Of a stretch of 53,412 nucleotides of DNA, positions 34,595 to 43,770 are shown piece by piece. The position numbers and the translations under genes were made by a program. The notes beneath the pieces are model-generated. The model searched no databases, was not told the DNA's origin, and was given only the letters and a program-made list of their open reading frames with translations. Source of the stretch: DATCRE01 sp964235605 (GTDB taxonomy: Bacteria > Bacteroidota > Bacteroidia > Cytophagales > Cyclobacteriaceae); NCBI GenBank assembly GCA_964235605.1, contig CAXSCR010000030.1, positions 1-53,412 of the forward strand, given 5' to 3'. How positions within the stretch are numbered: the first letter of the stretch is position 1; each line of letters begins with the position of its first letter.

Positions 34595-37432
34595 CTAATT
34601 ATTCTTTATAACTTTTTTAGTGAATGAGCCTGTTTGCTTATGAATTTTAATAAGGTACACACCATTATTCCAGCCTCCACCTAGACCATATTCAACATTG
34701 CATTCTAATTCTGAATAAGCTTCAATGATAATGCCATTTGAATTTATTACTGATGCTTTATAAATTTCATTGTCAGCTCCTTTAACACGAAGGGAAAACT
34801 TATGCTGATACGGATTAGGAAAAGTTGAAACAAATTCATCGGATTGAACTTCTTGTGTATTCACTATGGCGTCATCGGTTCTTCCAGAAAGTGGTGCACA
34901 AGTTGGCGGTGTTATTTCGCTTTCATTAATTTTCAATAGCTCAATGCCTACGTTCCCATAATCACCTGCATAAAAAAGCGTATTACCAGAACGTTCTAAA
35001 CTTATTGATCCGCTACGGGTATCTTCCACTTTAAATGTGCCACATTCAGTACCATCAGTTCTCCATATTTGAGTACCTGGCACGTAATGGTTAATTTGAA
35101 CAGTAAGATTAATATATAGCTTTCCGTTCAGTTCTTCAGTTGCTGGAGTAGAGTAAGAGCCTTCATCGCTTATCCATTTAACGCGTGTAGTACCTGCTAT
35201 CGTGCCATCGGTTTTCCACAACGCTTCATCTTTAAACGATGGATCGCTTACTAATAGATACACTTCATTATTGAATAAGGTCAATATGTGTATGTGTTCA
35301 TTTCCATCATAGAAATTTTTTACTTTCACTGTACCCAAGGTTGTTCCGTCACTCTTCCATAAAGCCGTACCTGAAGCCGCATCATTTGCAAGGAAGTACA
35401 ATGTATTATCAAGTACCTTTAAATCCCAGATATCTGCGGGTACACCGTCATCATTTTGATTGATATCTTTTACAATATGAGTTCCGTTTTCAGTTCCGTT
35501 GCTTTTCCATAATTCGTACCCCGTACCTGGTTGATAAGCGATAAAGAAAAGTTCATTATTTAAACTAACTAAAGAATGCGGATTACTGGAATTACTTCCA
35601 AGGTTAATATCCTTCACCCTTGTTGTACCACTTGCTGTTCCATCGCTCTTCCATAGTTCAATGCCAAAGCCCGTTTGCTGAGCAGTGTAAAATACCAATC
35701 CATTTGCTCCTACAAAATTGCTCGGATTACCACTTCCACCTGGAACATCTCTAACCATAAATGTGCCTGCTGCGGTGCCATCACTTTTCCACAGCTCATG
35801 TCCTTCAGGATAACTGTAGCCATTAAAATATAATGTGCCATTTATATTTCTTAATTGTGACGGACTATTGTTAATGTCTTTCACAGGTCCAGTTCCTTCA
35901 ACTGTACCATCACTTTTCCACAAACCACTATAGGATGTGAAATATAGTCCATTCTTAAAACTGGTTGGATTTCCTGAATAGTTTTCAGTAATCACTTGCG
36001 TACCTGTCGCTGTGCCATCACTTCTCCATAGTGCAGAATTATAGTCTCCGTAATCCGCTCTAAAGAATAGAATTCCATTTACATCGGTTAGGTGCGATGG
36101 AAAACTACCAATAGATCCTTCCTTAACTTTAACCGTAAAAGTTCCCTCGTAGGTACCATCACTGCGCCACAAGCAGGGTTGAAGATTTTCATTCGCGGCT
36201 GTAAAGAATATCAGATTACCCGAAGGGGTTAATTGAGAACCGGAGGCAGAGTAATAATGACCCTCGCCATCTGTATCACGTATTTCACGGTCTTGGAAGC
36301 CAGTAAATTGCCGCAGTACACCATTTGTGTCCATATAATACATTACGTCTCCCACGCTTTTGAATTCTCCGCCGTCATAAAAATCATATGTGGTAAACAT
36401 ATTCTGTGTTCCGCTAGTGGTGCCATCGGATATATAAATATCATATCCTACTTGAAAATATAATAGTGAACCCGCAGCACCCATGTTGTGAAGCCAGTCT
36501 AAACCAGAAACTCTACCTGGCTCCAAATCAATTACTAATGCAGTGCTTGCAGCAGTTCCATTGGTTTTCCAGAATTCAAATCCATGAACACCATCATTTG
36601 CTATGAAGAATACCATTCCATTAACATCAATTAAACCGCGTGGAAAGCTGCTGATTGCACCCGGGCGAACATCTTTTACAAGAGCAGTACCTTCAGTTGT
36701 TCCATCCGTTTTCCAAATTTCCTGACCGTGCTCCGGGTCCTTGGCCATGAAGTACAAAAATCCACCTGATGCTGTCAGGTAATTTGGTGCACTACTTTTT
36801 TTACCTGGCATGATATCTTTTAGAATTTTTGTACCTACCTCGGTGCCATCGCTTACCCAAAGTTCATATCCATACCCACCTGTATTTGCAACAAAGAAAA
36901 AACTATTATTTGCAGATGCGCTATGTGTTACGCGGCTGCCCGATGATAACTTTTTGACACGCACGGTGCCCCCACTGGTTCCATCCGTTTTCCAAATTGC
37001 AGACCCTGAACTAAAATATAAGTAATCATTAACAAGCGTAAACTTTGATGAACTAGGAGCGGTCTTAATTTTTAGTGTACCTGCTTCGGTTCCATCCGAT
37101 TTCCAGATACCATCCTCACTTAGACTGTCATTTGCAGCAAACAATAGCGTGCCATTTAGGTTTATTAAATTATCAATCCATTTAAATTTCTTAACTGGTA
37201 AAGTACCTTCAGGTGTACCATCAGTTTTCCATAAGCTTTGCTCAGATACAAAATATACAGTTCCTGCTACATCTACGAGATTACGCACATTCTGGCTCCA
37301 AGGATCGCCGGCAGTATTGAGGTCCTTGACTAAATCAACTTGTGCTGTTGCTGATTTAAAAGATATTATAAAAAGCAGTAATAATTTCGTTAACAGATAA
37401 CTGTTAACCCTTGGTAAGCATTCTATTTTCAT
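34595..37432 (-). CDS. Secreted ELWxxDGT-repeat protein with T9SS tail (paralogue 2)
   Basis: This 945-residue protein has a signal peptide ending near KSATAQ, then LVKDLNTAG and about 16 ELWKSDGTxxGT repeats, and a T9SS tail (STFPNPYQHKFSLRV to FTKKVIKNN). It is colinear with paralogue 1 through matched segments (for example the ICGT-like end repeat QIWRTDGTECGT and the Ser-Tyr-Pro-Asn-Pro tail), so the two arose by tandem duplication. A separate terminator and a 521-bp gap suggest each is transcribed on its own. Function is unknown; surface exposure is inferred from the tail. Confidence 0.93.
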   Translation of the reverse strand: MKIECLPRVNSYLLTKLLLLFIISFKSATAQVDLVKDLNTAGDPWSQNVRNLVDVAGTVYFVSEQSLWKTDGTPEGTLPVKKFKWIDNLINLNGTLLFAANDSLSEDGIWKSDGTEAGTLKIKTAPSSSKFTLVNDYLYFSSGSAIWKTDGTSGGTVRVKKLSSGSRVTHSASANNSFFFVANTGGYGYELWVSDGTEVGTKILKDIMPGKKSSAPNYLTASGGFLYFMAKDPEHGQEIWKTDGTTEGTALVKDVRPGAISSFPRGLIDVNGMVFFIANDGVHGFEFWKTNGTAASTALVIDLEPGRVSGLDWLHNMGAAGSLLYFQVGYDIYISDGTTSGTQNMFTTYDFYDGGEFKSVGDVMYYMDTNGVLRQFTGFQDREIRDTDGEGHYYSASGSQLTPSGNLIFFTAANENLQPCLWRSDGTYEGTFTVKVKEGSIGSFPSHLTDVNGILFFRADYGDYNSALWRSDGTATGTQVITENYSGNPTSFKNGLYFTSYSGLWKSDGTVEGTGPVKDINNSPSQLRNINGTLYFNGYSYPEGHELWKSDGTAAGTFMVRDVPGGSGNPSNFVGANGLVFYTAQQTGFGIELWKSDGTASGTTRVKDINLGSNSSNPHSLVSLNNELFFIAYQPGTGYELWKSNGTENGTHIVKDINQNDDGVPADIWDLKVLDNTLYFLANDAASGTALWKSDGTTLGTVKVKNFYDGNEHIHILTLFNNEVYLLVSDPSFKDEALWKTDGTIAGTTRVKWISDEGSYSTPATEELNGKLYINLTVQINHYVPGTQIWRTDGTECGTFKVEDTRSGSISLERSGNTLFYAGDYGNVGIELLKINESEITPPTCAPLSGRTDDAIVNTQEVQSDEFVSTFPNPYQHKFSLRVKGADNEIYKASVINSNGIIIEAYSELECNVEYGLGGGWNNGVYLIKIHKQTGSFTKKVIKNN

Positions 37433-38097
37433 TTTAGATTAAAGTTTAATTAGACAATTTTTTTTTGATAGACAGGGGTAGAAAATTTCATGATGTATCC
37501 ATAATTATTGCTTAAGGTGGTAATTTTATATGTCAATTAATCTGAGAAAAACATTTAACCATATAGTAAATATATATCGATAAAGTGTTTTAATAATCGA
37601 CAAGATGTATAAATAATTGTGCCATCGAGTCTAGCTAACTTTCATAACCCAAACGATAACGGGGGTAAATAATAATAATAAAAGCCAGATGAAACATCAA
37701 GGGTAGAAGTCTTATTCCAGTTCAGGCTACGATTTGGCACAATAATCGTAGCGATAAGATTGCATTTCATACTTAGGGCCTTGAAGATGTGCGAAGGCCC
37801 CGTAGGCATTTCAAATCAAATAAAAAAACGAGGTTTTGTCTGCCACCCACAAGCGCCAGAGAAATATGGTTATAAAAACTGTAACGATCGGGCGCAAACA
37901 GCGTTACGATTATTACAATGTTCTCTCTGCAAGAACTGCAATTTTTGTCTGTGTCTATAAGTTAATTCGGCGCAGTGGCACTTATCTTCTCCAGTGCATC
38001 TCGCTCATTTAAGTGCAATATTCTGGAAGTCTGAAAAGGAACGCTACAGCGTCATTCAATTTTACCCGGACAACAATGAATAAGTATATCTCCGTTA
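37433..38097. other. Intergenic region with a run of stem-loops
   Basis: The first part is the AT-rich promoter region of ELWxxDGT paralogue 2. From 37727 to 37946 four inverted repeats follow in a row: CTACGATT/AATCGTAG (37727-37734, 37744-37751), GGGCCTT/AAGGCCC (37776-37782, 37794-37800), GTAACG/CGTTAC (37881-37886, 37902-37907), and GTTCT/AGAAC (37920-37924, 37932-37936) followed by five Ts. This could be a structured RNA or a decayed element. No protein-coding gene is convincing. Confidence 0.45.
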
Positions 38098-39351
38098 TCA
38101 ATCAATTACTTTACGGAAGACAGCGCTGGCATTATGACCCCCAAACCCAAAAGTATTACTTAAGGCAACTTTAATTTTCTTTTCAAACTTTTTACCAAAT
38201 ACAATATTCAAACCTTGTGGCAATGCCGGATCAATGGTTGTTGTATTGATGGTTGGCGGAATAATATCTTCTTGAATTGCTTTAATACATATCATGGCTT
38301 CTGCAGCGCCGGCAGCCCCAAGCAAATGGCCAATTGCGGATTTAGTTGCGCTTAGATGAAGGTGATCGGGCTTCTCTCCAAACAACTTGGTAACTGCTTT
38401 CATTTCACTTACATCACCCAGTGGTGTTGAGGTTGCATGGGGATTCATGTAGTCAACATCTTGTGGAGTTAGGCCGGCATCTTCTAGTGCCCATTTCATT
38501 CCGAGTACGGCGCCTAAGCCTTCAGGATGTGTGGCTGTTAAATGATATGCATCAGCAGACATGCCGCCACCAGCGACTTCCGCATAAATCTTTGCACCTC
38601 TTTTTTTAGCGTGCTCATATTCTTCTAATACCAACGCGACGGCACCTTCTCCCATTACAAAACCATCGCGATCAACATCAAAAGGTCTTGATGCTGTTGC
38701 AGGATCGTCATTACGTGTTGAAAGCGCTTTCATGGCGCTAAAACCACCTATACCTGCCATATTTACGGCAGCTTCCGAACCACCGGTAACTATGATATCG
38801 GCCTTATTCCATCGGATATAATTCATAGCATCAATAATAGCCGTGGTTGATGTAGCGCAAGCTGAAACTGTGGTAAAATTTAATCCCATAAAACCATATT
38901 TCATGGCGATCCATCCTGAGGCAATATCAACTATTACTTTTGGAATGAAGTATGGGTTTATACGCGGCGTACCATCGCCCCTTCCAAACTCCATCATCTC
39001 TTGTTGAAAGGTGTAGAAGCCACCATTACCTGATCCCCAAATTACACCTACTCTTGTTTTATCTATCTGATCCAAATTAAGTGCTGAATCGCTAATTGCT
39101 TCGGTAGCCGTTACCAAAGCATACTGTGCAAAGGGATCTAATTTTTTAACTTCAGTTTTTTCAAAGTGATTTAAAGGATCATAGTTTTTTACTTCACAAG
39201 CAAAACGGGTTTTGAATTTAGTCGTATCGAACTTAGTGATAGGTGCTGCGCCACTCTTTCCTTCAATTAGATTATTCCAAAATTCCTGTGCTGAATTTCC
39301 AAGCGGTGTAAGCGCCCCAAGTCCTGTTACTACAACTCTTCTTTGATTCAT
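38098..39351 (-). CDS. fabF: 3-oxoacyl-ACP synthase II (FabF-type ketosynthase)
   Basis: This 417-residue condensing enzyme extends acyl-ACP with malonyl-ACP in fatty acid synthesis. It has the thiolase fold with catalytic Cys165 (SACATST), His305 (PHATSTPLGD) and His342 (KSAIGHLLGAAGAAE), numbering that nearly matches E. coli FabF. Its ATG overlaps the stop codon of the upstream tetR-type gene (ATGA), so the two are translationally coupled. A FabF next to its own TetR regulator and without acpP suggests a dedicated or extra copy rather than the housekeeping one, which is inference. Confidence 0.92.
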   Translation of the reverse strand: MNQRRVVVTGLGALTPLGNSAQEFWNNLIEGKSGAAPITKFDTTKFKTRFACEVKNYDPLNHFEKTEVKKLDPFAQYALVTATEAISDSALNLDQIDKTRVGVIWGSGNGGFYTFQQEMMEFGRGDGTPRINPYFIPKVIVDIASGWIAMKYGFMGLNFTTVSACATSTTAIIDAMNYIRWNKADIIVTGGSEAAVNMAGIGGFSAMKALSTRNDDPATASRPFDVDRDGFVMGEGAVALVLEEYEHAKKRGAKIYAEVAGGGMSADAYHLTATHPEGLGAVLGMKWALEDAGLTPQDVDYMNPHATSTPLGDVSEMKAVTKLFGEKPDHLHLSATKSAIGHLLGAAGAAEAMICIKAIQEDIIPPTINTTTIDPALPQGLNIVFGKKFEKKIKVALSNTFGFGGHNASAVFRKVID

Positions 39352-39950
39352 GTTTTATTACTGATTTGTTCTACGATATTTTTGCAATGACGCACGATTA
39401 TGTCCATCGGCTCACGTGATCTTTCAACCCTTGAAAACATGATTGCCCCTTCTACTGAACAGAAGAATGAATAGGCAATCTCTTTTGGTTTTATATTTTT
39501 TTTAAACTCCCCTGCTTTAATTCCTTTCTTTAAAAGCATAGATATGAAATCAATGGTGCCCATCAATTCTTTGGTGACAACTTTGCGCATTGAGCTATGA
39601 TTATCGTCTGCTTCTACAGCCGCATTTAGTAATGGACAACCTCCCGGCACAGGCGGGTCAAAAACATAGCGTGCATAAAAATCAAGCAACGCAAAGAGCT
39701 GTTTCTTATAGGTATTTACTCCTTGTAATTCCTGCCGCACCATCTCTCGCACCTTACCAATTGAAAAACGAAAAGCTTCCACTGATATCTCTTCTTTATC
39801 TTTAAAGTTTCCATAAATCGAGCCCTTAGTTAGCCCGGTAGCTTCTACAAGATCTGACAATGACGTGCCATCAAACCCCTTTGTATTAAACAAAGGCGCC
39901 GTTGTCTCAATAATAAACTGACGGGTACGTTCTGCTTTAGTCACGCGCAA
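39348..39950 (-). CDS. TetR/AcrR family transcriptional regulator
   Basis: This 200-residue protein has the TetR helix-turn-helix at residues about 8-55 (TRQFIIETTAPLFNTKGFDGTSLSDL and TGLTKGSIYGNFKDKE) and a helical C-terminal ligand domain. The start is TTG at 39950; a GTG two codons later is equally possible. The stop overlaps the fabF start. An operator-like palindrome lies 22 bp upstream, so the gene probably represses itself and fabF, with an acyl-CoA or lipophilic ligand as possible inducer. Confidence 0.9.
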   Translation of the reverse strand: MRVTKAERTRQFIIETTAPLFNTKGFDGTSLSDLVEATGLTKGSIYGNFKDKEEISVEAFRFSIGKVREMVRQELQGVNTYKKQLFALLDFYARYVFDPPVPGGCPLLNAAVEADDNHSSMRKVVTKELMGTIDFISMLLKKGIKAGEFKKNIKPKEIAYSFFCSVEGAIMFSRVERSREPMDIIVRHCKNIVEQISNKT

Positions 39951-39971
39951 ATATAAAAAGAATATTTAAAT

Positions 39972-39987
39972 TATACCGATTGGTATA
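39972..39987. promoter_or_regulatory. TetR-type operator, copy 1
   Basis: TATACCGATTGGTATA has 6-bp perfect arms (TATACC/GGTATA) around GATT, of the size expected for a TetR-family site, and lies about 22 bp upstream of the tetR TTG start. An identical 16-mer occurs at 40091. Confidence 0.7.
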
Positions 39988-40090
39988 TTTAATAGTCGAT
40001 GGTGGTTAATAGTCCAAAGTCGATGGTCCATGGTCCATAGCTAGACATGACTATTATATTTAGATGGTATTTAGGTGGGATGATTCAAAT

Positions 40091-40106
40091 TATACCGATT
40101 GGTATA
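40091..40106. promoter_or_regulatory. TetR-type operator, copy 2
   Basis: This is a perfect second copy of the 16-bp palindrome TATACCGATTGGTATA, exactly 119 bp from copy 1 and within a roughly 34-bp direct duplication that also includes the flanking AAAT and TAATAGTC. It may be a second binding site or a by-product of insertion of the repeat DNA between the copies. Confidence 0.6.
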
Positions 40107-40353
40107 TTAATAGTCAATGGTCGATGGTCAATAGTATAGACATCTATTGAACGAGATACGGAGAAAAACTTATGTGGACCAGTTAAAAGATCACACTTGC
40201 GATGGAGTCGTCTATCGACTATAGACCATTGACATCGACTTATTAATAGTGACCGCTTTCTCTTGGGATGAGATCTGAATAACTTATCGACCAGATCAGA
40301 ATATACCTCTCTGGCACGGAGTAGTCTATGGACCATCGACTATGGACTATTTA
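40107..40353. repeat. Element with imperfect terminal inverted repeats built of GGTCNATAGTC-like units
   Basis: The left end (TTAATAGTCAATGGTCGATGGTC and on to 40142) and the complement of the right end (TTAAATAGTCCATAGTCGATGGTCC, 40321-40353) align well. A further reversed copy lies at 40207-40249. Related units also fill 39988-40045. The core encodes no credible intact protein. It resembles a MITE-like or short-repeat intergenic element between tetR and the HNH gene. Confidence 0.6.
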
Positions 40354-40848
40354 ATCACTTAAGAAGGCATCCCATTCACCCGCCTGACCATTCATGTGGT
40401 CTTTAAGAAAGATGGCGTATGAAGGTTTATAAGGTTTTCTTTTCAATGGCATGTTGGCTCCATCGGGCGTAAAGTCACCTTTCTTTGCGTTGCACTTTTT
40501 ACATGCCGATACCAAGTTAGTCCAAGTGTCTGCCCCACCCTTGGCACGAGGCACAACGTGGTCTATTGTGAGCTCGCGTTTTGTACCACAGTATTGACAT
40601 TCAAAGTTATCACGTTTGAAAATATTTTGTCTCGTAAGATTAACACCTTTGTATGGTGCATTTACATAACGATTGAGTCGAATTACAGAAGGCATTGGAA
40701 AGCTCTGCGTAACAGAATGAAGTTTATAACCATTTGCAGGCCTTATCAACTCGCTCTTGTTTAAATACACCAGAATAAAGGCCCGTTCTACGGAACATAC
40801 CATCAAAGGACTAAAGTCCTGATTAAGTACCAAAACCCTATTATTCAT
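40351..40848 (-). CDS. HNH endonuclease family protein
   Basis: This 165-residue protein has an HNH nuclease core at about residues 80-130: C-x2-C (CQYCG), the motif LTIDHVVPRAKGG, and a second C-x2-C (CKKCNAKKG), giving four zinc ligands and the catalytic His. The N-terminal part (VLVLNQDFSPLMVCSVERAF) is typical of a small HNH family that is widespread in Bacteroidota and cyanobacteria. Its biological target is unknown. It diverges from the TPR gene at 40969. Confidence 0.9.
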   Translation of the reverse strand: MNNRVLVLNQDFSPLMVCSVERAFILVYLNKSELIRPANGYKLHSVTQSFPMPSVIRLNRYVNAPYKGVNLTRQNIFKRDNFECQYCGTKRELTIDHVVPRAKGGADTWTNLVSACKKCNAKKGDFTPDGANMPLKRKPYKPSYAIFLKDHMNGQAGEWDAFLSD

Positions 40849-40968
40849 AATAGAAAGATAAAACCATTTCGTGTTATTAACAAAGCATATTTTTAGTTGG
40901 TTTCATGTAACTTTTAAGTTTGTTTTAAAGTAATTTGGAACTACTTAATCTATTTTGAACTATTAACC

Positions 40969-41280
40969 ATGAGCGTAAGGCTAGATCAACTTCATGAATT
41001 TCTTAAAGAAGATCCTCAAGATCCATTTAACCTTTATGCGCTGGCCCTTGAGTACTCGAAGGTAGACCTATATAGAGCAAAGGAATTCTTTGATGAACTA
41101 TTGCTCAAGCACGAACATTACATTCCCTCCTATTATCATGCTGGAAACTTATATTTGGATCTCAATCTTCAAGATAAAGCACGTGAGATATTAAAGAAAG
41201 GCATACAACTGGCTCGCATTAAAAATGAACTAAAAGCAATGCGAGAGCTACAAACCGTCTATGACGAGTTGGTGATGTGA
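40969..41280 (+). CDS. Small tetratricopeptide-repeat protein
   Basis: This 103-residue protein is all-helical and contains about two TPR units: DPFNLYALALEYSKVDLYRAKEFFDELL and YIPSYYHAGNLYLDLNLQDKAREILKKGIQLA. There is no signal peptide, so it is probably a cytoplasmic adaptor. The function is unknown. Confidence 0.85.
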   Translation: MSVRLDQLHEFLKEDPQDPFNLYALALEYSKVDLYRAKEFFDELLLKHEHYIPSYYHAGNLYLDLNLQDKAREILKKGIQLARIKNELKAMRELQTVYDELVM

Positions 41281-41424
41281 TAAGTATATGAAGGGCGTTT
41301 GATCCTACTATACACCGTTTGTAACTTACAGCAACCAGGTACGCATTTGTTCTTTTATACCCAGCGTTAGCACCATCGTTCTGCAAAAGCTTCTGGATTG
41401 CGTTTGGCCCGTACCCATTCTACT

Positions 41425-41650
41425 AAAAGTGATTATAGGTAGCGTCCCCATCAGGCGAAGCATCCTGCGTACCTGCTCCACGTTCGCCACCAACCTCAGC
41501 GTGAAGGAAAATCCTGCATCTGTAACACTCCATGCGTAGGATGACCAAATGACATTTGTCAACTTCACCCATGAACGACAAATTTTCGTCACTCCTGCTC
41601 GGGTTGATAATACACACTACTTCGGTTGACCTCCAGAAGCTCACACTGAT
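41425..41650 (-). pseudogene. Decayed IS3-family transposase (OrfB) fragment
   Basis: Three reading frames on the minus strand contain consecutive pieces of an IS3-type OrfB N-terminus: QCELLEVNRSSVYYQPEQE just below 41648, HPTHGVLQMQDF in the middle, and NVEQVRRMLRLMG near 41450. Stops and frameshifts separate them, and the catalytic DDE domain is missing. The fragment lies in the 41281-41819 gap, whose remaining sequence shows no gene. Confidence 0.82.
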
Positions 41651-41819
41651 TGCGTATGCTCAGTTGGATACTAACACCAACTAATTAACTTATACCTAAA
41701 TAAACTATTTTTATAGTGATTTAAAAAAATTAAAAGCCTGCTATATCCCACATGTATATGCTTGTAGAATAGGGCCATTAATATTACCGGTTATAAATGT
41801 ATGGTGTATAATTACCGGG

Positions 41820-43763
41820 CTACTTCTTCTTCTCAAGAACCAAGGTTACTTTATTAAAGTCTGCTGCAGCATTAATTACTTTTCTATAATCTTCATACCG
41901 CTCAAGAGGCGCATAGATAGTTTTATAGTATTCTGCAATCACGATCCTCAGCGTATTTCCTTCAATTGTGTAATCTGACTGAAAAAGAAATGGCGTTTCG
42001 TCTTTATCTATATATACAACGTTAATCTTAAGATCATCTGCATTCTTAACAATGTACCCCGCAGGTAAATTTACTTTGATAATACGATCGTAACCCCGAT
42101 TAAAAGAATTTTCAATCTCTAACACACGTTTATCATCTCTATACATTTCAGTTTGCGGCCCAATAAGCGCCCCGACTTTAAATAAAACGCGAGGACCTGC
42201 TTTTTCAAGAAAATGAGCTGATTTAAAATCAACGTCTATAATAAATTTATCATTTCTGTTTTCTGCTGGTTGCGCTGTCCATGTTTTTATATCGGTATCT
42301 GGTGCTGTTTGCTTTGTTAGTTCTTCTACCATGTTTAACCGCTGCTCTTGAGTCATCAGGTCATAATAGGGTACAATGAAAGAGGCGTTATAACCACTGA
42401 ACTCACGCTTTATGCGAATTTGGTTATTGGCAAGACCTTCATCAAATGCCACATCAATATCAAGATTGTCTGCGTTGCTTTTATAATCTGCGGCTGGTAT
42501 CTCATTAATCGAACCCAAACCTGATTTAACTTCACCAACTGCGAAAGGCTCGATAAACAATCCCTTATGGGCAGTATAAATTGCTGGTACTAAGGGGTAT
42601 CTTGTTTCGATAGCATATGGGGCTATGAAGCCTTTTGATGCTGGGAAGTAAAGAAGATAATCATCCAAATAACTCCAGGAATCAAATGTTGGATCAAACT
42701 TAACTTCTTCCCTACTACAAGTAACTACTATCTGATTCGCGATACCAAGTTTATCATATATAGCAATGAAAAGCCTGGTAATACCATCACGCGATGCCAC
42801 TTTAAATTTGAGAATGGATTCTATCTTTTTCAACGATTCATCTCCACTCTCTTTGTTTATTTGAATAGATGATTTAATTTTTTGCTCAATGTTTGTGATC
42901 CTTTCAGGGAGCGTAGCAGAACTTTTATCACCTAATGTCTTTAAAAACTTATCCACTGCTTTCTCGTCATCTTTAGAAAGGGTGGTTAGCATTTTGTAAA
43001 AAGCCTTCGCTGCGTCATCCCAAGAATAAAGGCGTGCTTGCGAACGTGCCGTATTATACGAAAGCTTAAATTCAATTCTTTTGCGGTTAGAACCAGCGTA
43101 TGAAAATGGCTCATCTTTTAAACCAGGAACATCAGCCATGGAGGCAGAATAAATATTCTTCCCATCCTTGCTTTCAGTCTTAACTTCCGGATAACCATAG
43201 TATGATTTGAAATCATACTTAAGGTGCGCAGGGCAACTTAGAACAAATGACGAATTCTTTATTTGTACATCATTTTGTATAAAAGTACGGTCAAATAAAC
43301 TGGCTTCCATTTTACGTATGTAATAATATTCGACCTCACTACCAAGTTCAATTCCTTCAATCGCAAATATTCGATAAGCCGATCCACTTTCTTCATCTTT
43401 CACTTCCTTAAGATTGCTTTTGTCAAATAGCACAATCTTTCCTGATTTCGATATTGATCTGGCCTTAACATCAACTAGATCAACTGTACTTCGCATTGAA
43501 ATAAAAATGCGATTATGCTTCTGAACAGCTTCTGTATTGTTAACAAGAATAATCTTGTGAACTGTTGTATACATCCAAAATTCATCCTTCGCTAGTACGT
43601 AATCATATTGTGTATGGCTCTTTAGAATTATTTCTGGCAATGCCTGTTCAGCCGGTGTTAAGGTAATTCTTGCGCGGTCCTTTTCCCACTCGTAAGGCTG
43701 AAAATCGGTAGCATAACCCATTACTGGCAAAATAAAAAATAGAATACGAAACAGAATTTTCAT
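41820..43763 (-). CDS. DUF3857/transglutaminase-like protein, catalytically degenerate
   Basis: This 647-residue protein has a signal peptide (to about residue 18), a DUF3857 domain (about 50-210) and a transglutaminase-like region (about 280-400). At the position of the catalytic Cys (C-K-D in the neighbour) it has Ser324 (SRDGITRLF), and no His is found in the following W-S-Y-L-D-D-Y stretch, so it is probably a pseudoenzyme. It is the last gene of a three-gene operon, 7 bp after the active-looking paralogue. It may bind the same partner or peptide without cleavage or cross-linking. Confidence 0.87.
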   Translation of the reverse strand: MKILFRILFFILPVMGYATDFQPYEWEKDRARITLTPAEQALPEIILKSHTQYDYVLAKDEFWMYTTVHKIILVNNTEAVQKHNRIFISMRSTVDLVDVKARSISKSGKIVLFDKSNLKEVKDEESGSAYRIFAIEGIELGSEVEYYYIRKMEASLFDRTFIQNDVQIKNSSFVLSCPAHLKYDFKSYYGYPEVKTESKDGKNIYSASMADVPGLKDEPFSYAGSNRKRIEFKLSYNTARSQARLYSWDDAAKAFYKMLTTLSKDDEKAVDKFLKTLGDKSSATLPERITNIEQKIKSSIQINKESGDESLKKIESILKFKVASRDGITRLFIAIYDKLGIANQIVVTCSREEVKFDPTFDSWSYLDDYLLYFPASKGFIAPYAIETRYPLVPAIYTAHKGLFIEPFAVGEVKSGLGSINEIPAADYKSNADNLDIDVAFDEGLANNQIRIKREFSGYNASFIVPYYDLMTQEQRLNMVEELTKQTAPDTDIKTWTAQPAENRNDKFIIDVDFKSAHFLEKAGPRVLFKVGALIGPQTEMYRDDKRVLEIENSFNRGYDRIIKVNLPAGYIVKNADDLKINVVYIDKDETPFLFQSDYTIEGNTLRIVIAEYYKTIYAPLERYEDYRKVINAAADFNKVTLVLEKKK

Positions 43764-43770
43764 ATATGAC

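Noticed and set aside
37760..37960. Plus-strand 66-codon frame with several Cys near the C-terminus
   Set aside because: It covers three of the four stem-loops, has no recognisable zinc motif pattern, and the composition fits non-coding DNA.
40085..40336. Minus-strand 83-codon frame between tetR and the HNH gene
   Set aside because: It consists of the inverted-repeat units and reads through an operator palindrome; the faint resemblance to a four-helix-bundle protein is in another frame and too weak.
41326..41644. Two overlapping minus-strand frames of 73-88 codons
   Set aside because: They are stretches of the frameshifted IS3 transposase remnant, not intact genes.
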